From: Heterotrichella gracilis | Lineage: Eukaryota > Sar > Xanthophyceae > Tribonematales > Xanthonemataceae | Length of the DNA: 64,000 nucleotides | Direction: 5' to 3' | Assembly: GCA_032358255.1 (NCBI GenBank) | Contig: JAULBX010002556.1 | Location: 62,001-126,000, forward strand | In this document: piece after piece, positions 57,601 through 64,000 of the stretch | Numbering within the stretch: position 1 is the first letter of the stretch | How the letters are laid out: each line of letters begins with the position of its first letter | Translations under genes and position numbers: made by a program | The notes under the pieces: generated by a model | The model's database searches: none | Told to the model about the DNA's origin: nothing | What the model saw: only the letters and a program-made list of their open reading frames with translations

Positions 57601-57721
57601 CCATGCATATTGGGCAAAGCAGCTCCCTGTCAACGTCCAGAGGAGGTTGAACCGATCCTGACCGGTCCTGGCCGGAGCCAGAACCCTGCTCAATGGTTTG
57701 CTCCTCCATTACGGCTAGCAT
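51616..57721 (-). CDS. COP1: COP1 E3 ubiquitin ligase (RING, coiled coil, WD40)
   Basis: Light-signalling E3 ligase that targets transcription factors for degradation and, in green algae, acts in UV-B and photoprotection signalling with SPA/CUL4-DDB1. Exons: 57721-57452, 57360-57152, 56823-56618, 56300-56182, 55941-55706, 55207-55045, 54607-54362, 54073-53958, 53595-53313, 52940-52769, 52357-52158, 51798-51616; 800 aa in phase. The C3HC4 RING starts at C36 ([20 protein letters not shown]). A coiled coil follows, with [21 protein letters not shown] Pro/Gln/Ser-rich and Ala-rich middle is longer than in Arabidopsis (675 aa). The WD40 propeller from about 484 contains [60 protein letters not shown] and [13 protein letters not shown]. 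The exon 5/6 junction was chosen for phase and is the least certain. Confidence 0.95.
52425..52502 (-). repeat. Copy of the 5' edge of COP1 exon 11
   Basis: GTGGAGGTTGACACCACCTC and the next about 50 bases repeat exon 11 at 52290-52358 (offset about 140 bp), including the acceptor context and the codons for YISTSEVVS. It lies in the upstream intron. Confidence 0.92.
54100..54165. repeat. Degenerate GGGTAT/GGGTAA hexamer run in a COP1 intron
   Basis: Repeated GGGTATGGGTAAGGGTATTG-type hexamers next to the exon 8 acceptor side. They differ from the TTTAGGG heptamers elsewhere. Confidence 0.75.
54266..54292 (-). repeat. Copy of the 3' edge of COP1 exon 7
   Basis: CCGTGCACCTTGAGCTTG at the exon 7/donor junction (54354-54371) is repeated about 85 bp into the intron, with CCCTAAA-like sequence between them. 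Confidence 0.8.
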
Positions 57722-58572
57722 GCATTGTCCATGGGTGACCGAGTTTCACCCTTTCCAAAAACACGTTAAACACCCAGCTACGCCTACTGCATTCGTACTA
57801 ATAAAACTTGCAATACTAAATAAGTGTAGTGCGCGTCCAGCGGCAAGTCATATCAAAGTTGCCACGCAGTACGATATCTTTACCAGGTTGGATGTCGTGG
57901 CCATAGCTACTGACATGGCTAGGGTCTAAACTGGTGGGCCCGTGCGGTTTTAGGAGGGAACGCACCGAGGAGATCACATGCAAAAGGGAGTTTGTGCACT
58001 TATAGCTGAACCACGCTGTCCAAAGTACCCTGTGTCCTGGCCACTTGCATGCCTTTGAAAAAGCTTCACTTTGAAGGGCCACCATAAATGGCATGGAATT
58101 ACGGCTTTCTGTGGTCTATATATTGCGCATTTTGTTCTTAATTCCGGATTATTGTCCCTCAAGAGGTTGGGACCTGTGCCCTGTAGATTGGCTTTTCGCT
58201 CAGCGCAACACTCAACTCCCAAATGCTACATTACAGTACAGGATATACGCATCATTGGGCAGTTGCAGCCCATCACAGGAGCCCAACACGGGCCAACAAA
58301 ACAGTGCGCATCAAAAATTCCGGAAAAGAAGTGTCTTCAAAAGCTATTGCAGTACGGATATCCCATCATTGTCAGTTTCCATTGAGGATCACAAACCACA
58401 GGAGAAAAGAGAATATAAGTTGAATCAGTGGCTGCAAGCTATTGGCTAGCGTTCTGTCAGACAGGCTCAGTGCCGCCTAAATTGTCCTAGAACCAGTCAG
58501 ACAGCAGTCTGCGTAATGATGCCTGTTGATGATAAAATTTCCTTATGTATTCCCAGTTTTCCTCGGCGAGCT
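57722..58572. other. Intergenic region between COP1 and MER3
   Basis: The two genes are in tandem on the minus strand. The region must contain the MER3 3' UTR and COP1 promoter. No exon is supported. Confidence 0.6.
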
Positions 58573-61500
58573 TCAAAACAATCCGTCAAACACTGCATCA
58601 AACATGTTCACCCCGGCGCCCAGGTCTGGTGCGGTGGCATGATCATCGCCTGTGGATGTGGTCAATGCGCGCGCACTGACCTGGAGTAATGCTGGCTGCT
58701 GGCAACCATTGCGTGCACTGTAGCCGTTGAACTCCTGAACTTTTATTGGTGATGAAACGGCTTGGTGCGCAGTTGTGGTGCCAGCACTTCCCCCTGCAGG
58801 CAACTTGGCAGAGCTTGCAGCCTTTTTGCTTGCAGGCATGTCATCCATTGGCTGGGTTCCAGTGTGCTCGCTCCCCTGTGTTGCTGCACGATGCTGGTCA
58901 TTGCTGCTGAGTGGTGCATTTGAGCAGAGTCTCCCTGTGCTGCCCACACCAGTGCTTATGCGCAGTCCCAATGGGTCCGCAACCATCCGTCTGCGCTTGC
59001 CAGCGACTGGCTGGGGAAGATGCGGGCCCACATCCAAGGGTGCATGAACAGCAGTGCCTGATTGCAACCTGGGGACAGCATTGCTGAAGCTCCTCCCTGG
59101 ATCACCATCGCCAATGCCAATGCCATTCAATGTACCAGGCAATGCTTGAGACACCCTCTGTGATTTTTGCAAGAAGGGATTTTGGAAGGTGTTGTCAGGG
59201 CTTTTGGCATTCACTGACGGCTGAACTGATCCTGTCCCATGCAGCGGTGCTGCGCCACACATTTTGCTTGCCACATCAATGGCCCTGGAGCGCTGTTGGT
59301 TTGCAACTGTTTGGCACCCACCCATGGCCGCCAAACTGGTTGATGGTGTGTCGCTCATGTTGTTGCGCAGAGCGCTGTGAGATCCCCCCGCAGGCGTAAG
59401 ATGCTTTGCCCATCTAGCATGAAGGGAGCCATCAGAGCTGCCTGCATATACCAAACAGATGTCTTAGCACACAGGGAGTGATGAATGTCGAAGTGGCAGT
59501 TGACGGTATTGCAAACACTGGGGAAATTTACTGGCTGTAGTGCTACAGGTGGGACTGTATGCAACAAACTAACGTACCATTCCCATTCCTGACTCCTGCA
59601 TGTGCCTGTCGGTCACCATAGTCTGCTGCTTGCTGGGTAGATGGATACAGGGTCCGATGCAGAGCAGCAGTCTTGGACTGCAGCTGGGTGCTGAGGGTTA
59701 CAGCGGCAATATCCTTTGTGTCACTGTCAACATTTCCTCCCTGGTATGTAGGCCCTTGAGTATACCCAAACCTGCACTGGTGGCGCACTGCACTGTCGTC
59801 GAACTGCTGTGTCCCAAGCCAGTCATGCGCAGGCACTGATTGCTCCCCATTGCATGCAGTACGTGGAAGTGGTGAAGGCGGTGAGTCTGTGAGATCAATC
59901 TGTGAGGTCTTCTTCTGCTTGCTGACAGTGGTAGGTTCTGAGGATTCAACTCTGTCCATTGAATCATCCTGTGGTGTGCTGTGTGGATTTGCAGTTGATG
60001 GGAGCACAGCTGGGCTAGGCCTGCAAATGGGTTCCAAAACTGCCTTGGCTGCGGCGCCCTGGGGTGACTGATTCACTGTGTTGTCCAAAGGCTTTTTTAG
60101 CACTGCAAGTCTGGACGATGCTGATGCCTTTATGGTCTTCACGACGTCAATTCCAACATACTTGTCATGGATGATTGCTGCCACAATGTCAGTCCCATCT
60201 GCACCAGGAGACGGTGGGGATTGTGTGGAGACTCTGACGGTGTATGGGGATGGCAGTCGCTCAAGTATCAACGCCTGCACAGACAAGCGACCAAATCTTG
60301 TTACAGAGTTGACTTAATTTAATCAGCACGCCACAGTGTCACAGGCACATACCATCATGATGATACCTTGGTCCAAAAGCACTATCAAAAAAGCTGTTTT
60401 TTATTTAAGTGATGATCATTCCCAATATATTGGCCTACATCCATATAAGTAATGCACCAATGGTACATCATGTCCAGGGTTTAGGGGTACAGGGTGCTTT
60501 AAACCCAAACCCTAATCAGATACTATCATAGTTGACATTTACCTCCTGGTACAGCAAGGCATCATCGTGAGTACTCCCCAGTAGCAGCCGGGCATAGCTC
60601 AATGAGTTGCTGCTGTTCTCATGCCCCGACTCAACTTTGGCTAGATGGACCTCCAGCTGTATTCTTCCTCCAGGAAGCCTCCCTGTTGGCAACGCAATAC
60701 ACAGCAAGATGTTGGAACCTCATCAATTGGACCAGGTGCGTTTGTGTCAGGTTACTGTGACAGCACGTTTGACTGTGCTGTAATGTTGCCATATTAATTT
60801 TCTGGCATGACAATCTGTAGCCCTTGGAAAGACTTTCATACTGGACTAAGGTAGACGCTGTTGCCCAAAACTGGCAGGAACCCAACATGAGTGCATGCAC
60901 GGTCCCTAACACTAAAGTACAGTCAATCATTAGACTGGGCCAGCAACATCACATTATCAGACTTTTTTTGAAAAGAAAAGAAGATATACTTGTGTATTCA
61001 CATGCATCAACCAAAAGTGCCATTGGTGACCACATCCCATGTATGCACTGCTGTCCTTCACAAGCTGCTGACAGATGCTAGGGCATGCATTTATTACCTA
61101 TTGCAGTAATGGTGATGTCAATCAGTGGCGGCAGCCTGGTTTTCAAGTCTTCCTTTACTTGTGTGCCTGTAGCCAATGCCCGATCCGTGAGAGCAAGCTT
61201 TTGGCAAGAACAGCAGTGTGCAACAGCACTGTGGTCATGCGGCAGTCACACTGTGTGAATGCCAGGTTGTGATTCTTACAGGCACTGTATAGCAAGTATA
61301 TACATGCATACAATGACCGGACAGGCTTTGCCGCAAAGATGTGCTGCATACGTGTCGGCAGATTGCACATGATGTCACAGGCTATTGCGGTTGGCCAATG
61401 CAGATGGCAATGCATTTATCATGAAGGTTGGCTACAACCTACAGCTTAAACACAGCCGCAGCAGTGATTTTTACCTGAGAAGTTTGGTTTACTGGCATAG

Positions 61501-63783
61501 TATGCGCGGCAACTGTAGTAGACAGACCGTTTGCAGACAGCTGATTGACTGTTGTTAACGTGACTTACCAAAGGGATAGTGGCGCTGTGTAATTGTCTCG
61601 ATGCGGCGAGCGTCAGTCTCCTGCAGCTGCCGCAGCGTGTTGACTCCAGCAACTGCCAGGCGTTCACTGAGAGTGGGCCCTATGTTGGGCAACTGCTTGC
61701 ACTGCTTTGTGCTCTCAGGCCATAGCCGGTGTCTCAGGCACTTGGTCAAAAGTCCTGCGTGTGCCGTTGCGGCAAATCTCCCTGTGTGCTGGAAATATTT
61801 GAACATGCAAGCGGCAATCCTCTGGCCATTTTTCACCTGTAGGAAATATGAGAGTATCTCAGATTAATATGGCATGAGTGGATGAATACGCAGATGGAAA
61901 TCAGTTTTCAATGGTACGTACAATTGTATCCATTTCCTGCTTCATGCCCCAGTCAACAGTGGAGGATGGGTTGTCTGAAAGAGCCTCATTTGCCTGTAGA
62001 TGACAAACAGAAGGTGAAGTAATGCTCATTACATACATTGATTGGGACGGGGCACACGCAAAACCAGCATACACGCCAGTTAGAAAAGCATATAGAGCTG
62101 ATGGGCGCAGCCTAATTCTATTGCGTGTGGCAGTGGTTCTTGGCGAGGATGGCTAGCTGCCAGGTGCACTCATATCCATGGAACATTGTGAACATTTCTG
62201 ACTGCAGTCTCAAGTTTAGGCACACATGTGGGGACTCACCAAGATGATGATCTTCTCTGCAGCTGTGGTTATTCTTTCTTTTGTTCTGTGATTTTTGCTA
62301 GCATCAGTGACAGGGTAGCGTGTGGATGTTTCATCGCGATGGTTCAACTCATTCAAAACCTGCATGTACCATGATGGTAAGAACATCGGATCAACACACT
62401 GGTGCAACTTGCCATAAAAATTTGACAAAAAAAAAAAATTCCAAATTCAAGCTCGCACTGCACATATTATCCTATATGCAACAGTGACCCAAGGGACATG
62501 CCTTTTTCTCGCTTCTCCTGAGCTTAATACTGGAGCACTCAACGCTGGTGGCAATAACTTCCAGAAGGTCTGGCATGCTGGCACGCGCTGGCATCTGGCA
62601 TATGGATGCCATTGTGTGGAAGCGCAGGTAATGTTGAGCCATGAAGTCTCCTGCAAGTTGGGGCTCGAGCCCAAAGCCGTCGTCTGCTAGGGTTACCTGC
62701 ATACACACAGGAGGCACAAATTTATTACACTGAACACTGTGCATTCAGTGTTTGCAAGAAATGCCAAGGTGTGCAGGGGTTTATGAACACACGTTATATA
62801 TCATTGGCAATGTGCTGTCTCCGCATCCAAACCTACCAGGTTGTTATTGCTCAGCTCTGAAACAGTGCTAATTATGAATTTCTCCCGCAGAACGCGAGTG
62901 AAGACCTCATCACTTGCCTCAACACCGCATGGAACTTTGTACAGCTTGGGGTTTCTCCTGGCCTGCATAGGGGTGAAAATTGAATGCAATTCCAATGCAT
63001 GGCCCGTAGCAGGGCGTAGCAACATTGACTGCAATTGCTGCATGCACTGTAGCAGCTGCTGCTACAGTGGCCAATCATTCTTGGGGGAATTTTACAATCT
63101 TGCCTATGTATTTAAACCAATGTGTCCTTACCCGGGTGTACAGGAATGTGCTTTTCAGCCACTCGATTGCCATTGGTATGTCTTTTATAGTGCGAAGTGA
63201 CAGTTCAGCGTTGAGAAACTCTGCCAGGCAGTCGTGAAGCTGACTCTCAACAACTTCTGCCCCCTTCACCAGACTGGTGTAGAGTCCAACAACCTGCATG
63301 ACATGTGCACATTGTGCCATGAGTTGCCACGTTGAACTACAGCGGGACTGCTAAAAACCCACTTCCAAATAGCCAATGGCGGCCACCATACTGATTCTCC
63401 TGCTGTTGGACATTGATTGAGCAGGTACACGCAGTGTCCAGAGCACCCAGTTTTGCGCAAATATTATGCTCTTGCTGATTCCATTCTGCCAGCGTGCAAC
63501 ATCAGTGATGCAGGATTTGAGGGTCAGTGTAACAACAAATGTGTCCAAGTACATCCCCGCACTCGGATACCGTATTCATGGCATGCCGTCACACCATGCT
63601 GCTAGATCATGTGGTACCATTCCTTAGTGGATGGTCTTACCTTCTTCTGTGTCATGATGACAGCCACCCCCTCAGTGTCAAACTGCGGCCTGCCAGCCCT
63701 GCCAACCATCTGAAGGCAGGTGCTGCGATCATACTCCTTGTAGCCTGATCCTTCCTTGTTGTCACTTGTCCACCGGCGTGTTC
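58573..63783 (-). CDS. MER3: MER3/HFM1 meiotic DNA helicase, 3' part
   Basis: Ski2-like helicase that stabilises recombination intermediates in the ZMM crossover pathway of meiosis. The 5' end lies beyond the window. Visible exons: 63783-63641, 63293-63132, 62962-62837, 62696-62502, 62359-62240, 61993-61922, 61836-61569, 61166-61098, 60682-60543, 60274-59578, 59441-58573. Helicase motif VI region: YDRSTCLQMVGRAGRPQFDT, then AVIMTQKK. Winged-helix and Sec63 parts: GAEVVESQLHDCLAEFLNAE, AIEWLKSTFLYTRARRNPKL, AQHYLRFHTMASICQMP, LPNIGPTLSERLAVAGVNTL, and YPFGTQVKEDLKTRLPP leading into a C2-like segment. A disordered Ser/Thr/Gln-rich tail of about 520 residues follows, ending NMFDAVFDGLF. The intron after the 62696-62502 exon has a GC donor. 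A gene specific to meiosis implies a sexual cycle. Confidence 0.9.
60475..60515. repeat. Telomere-like heptamer block in a MER3 intron
   Basis: AGGGTTTAGGGG on one side and CCCAAACCCTAA on the other lie within about 40 bp of the donor of the 60682-60543 exon. The two halves are in opposite orientation. Confidence 0.75.
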
Positions 63784-64000
63784 CTGTTGCAACAAAGTTA
63801 TGTTTAACTGTGGATAATGTCAAATTGGGATGGCATGGTCTATCAATGATTTGCAACAACATGGTTGCACAATGGCCTATAACAAGTCGCAGATTGAAAA
63901 TAACCAAGCTGGATTGCACAAAGTGACGTTTGCTGCATAATTTGGAGCAGAATGTGTTCGTCAGCTTTCTTGGAGCGCTGCCCTTCACATAATAATAAAT

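Overview
This is a 64 kb piece of a eukaryotic nuclear genome, most likely from a green alga (Chlorophyta; a trebouxiophyte-like lineage is plausible but not proven). Evidence: all genes are split by GT-AG introns with GC-rich exons; the protein set is plant-type (XEG113-like GT77, COP1, TAP38/PPH1-type PP2C, plant-type hexokinase, cystathionine gamma-synthase, MutS2 with Smr domain, MER3); telomere-like TTTAGGG heptamers are scattered through introns; and UGUAA, the chlorophyte poly(A) signal, lies about 80-180 nt after some stop codons. No rRNA, tRNA, CRISPR array, bacterial mobile element or virus-like gene was recognised. There is one 100-N assembly gap (25622-25721).

Layout. 1798-9166 (-) GT77 glycosyltransferase, 13 exons. 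10742-15524 (+) eIF4B-like disordered protein, 9 exons. 16547-19858 (-) secreted PA14-like protein, about 5 exons. 21313-30024 (-) MutS2, 15 exons. 30734-34720 (+) cytosolic-type tryptophanyl-tRNA synthetase, 10 exons. 36180-40716 (+) hexokinase, 10 exons. 41974-43668 (+) cystathionine gamma-synthase, 2 exons. 45440-48248 (-) PP2C phosphatase, 7 exons. 48931-49919 (+) CKS1, 5 exons. 51616-57721 (-) COP1, 12 exons. 58573 to beyond 63783 (-) MER3/HFM1 helicase, 3' part, 11 exons visible. The exon models were built by hand from splice motifs and homologous protein order; for every complete gene the summed exon lengths are a multiple of three. The genes are unrelated housekeeping, regulatory, cell-wall and meiosis genes; they do not form an operon or pathway. 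Three head-to-head pairs (GT77/eIF4B, MutS2/TrpRS, PP2C/CKS1) share intergenic regions that could be bidirectional promoters.

The most striking property is structural. In nine of the eleven genes, 30-200 bp pieces spanning an exon-intron boundary have been tandemly copied into the adjacent intron (or, for two terminal exons, downstream of the stop), usually together with TTTAGGG-type heptamer blocks. Periods are often exact (95 bp, 103 bp, 142 bp). The copies carry decoy splice sites and are often frameshifted or interrupted by a stop. This looks like an ongoing process of boundary duplication that enlarges introns, and it is the main candidate for something new in this window.
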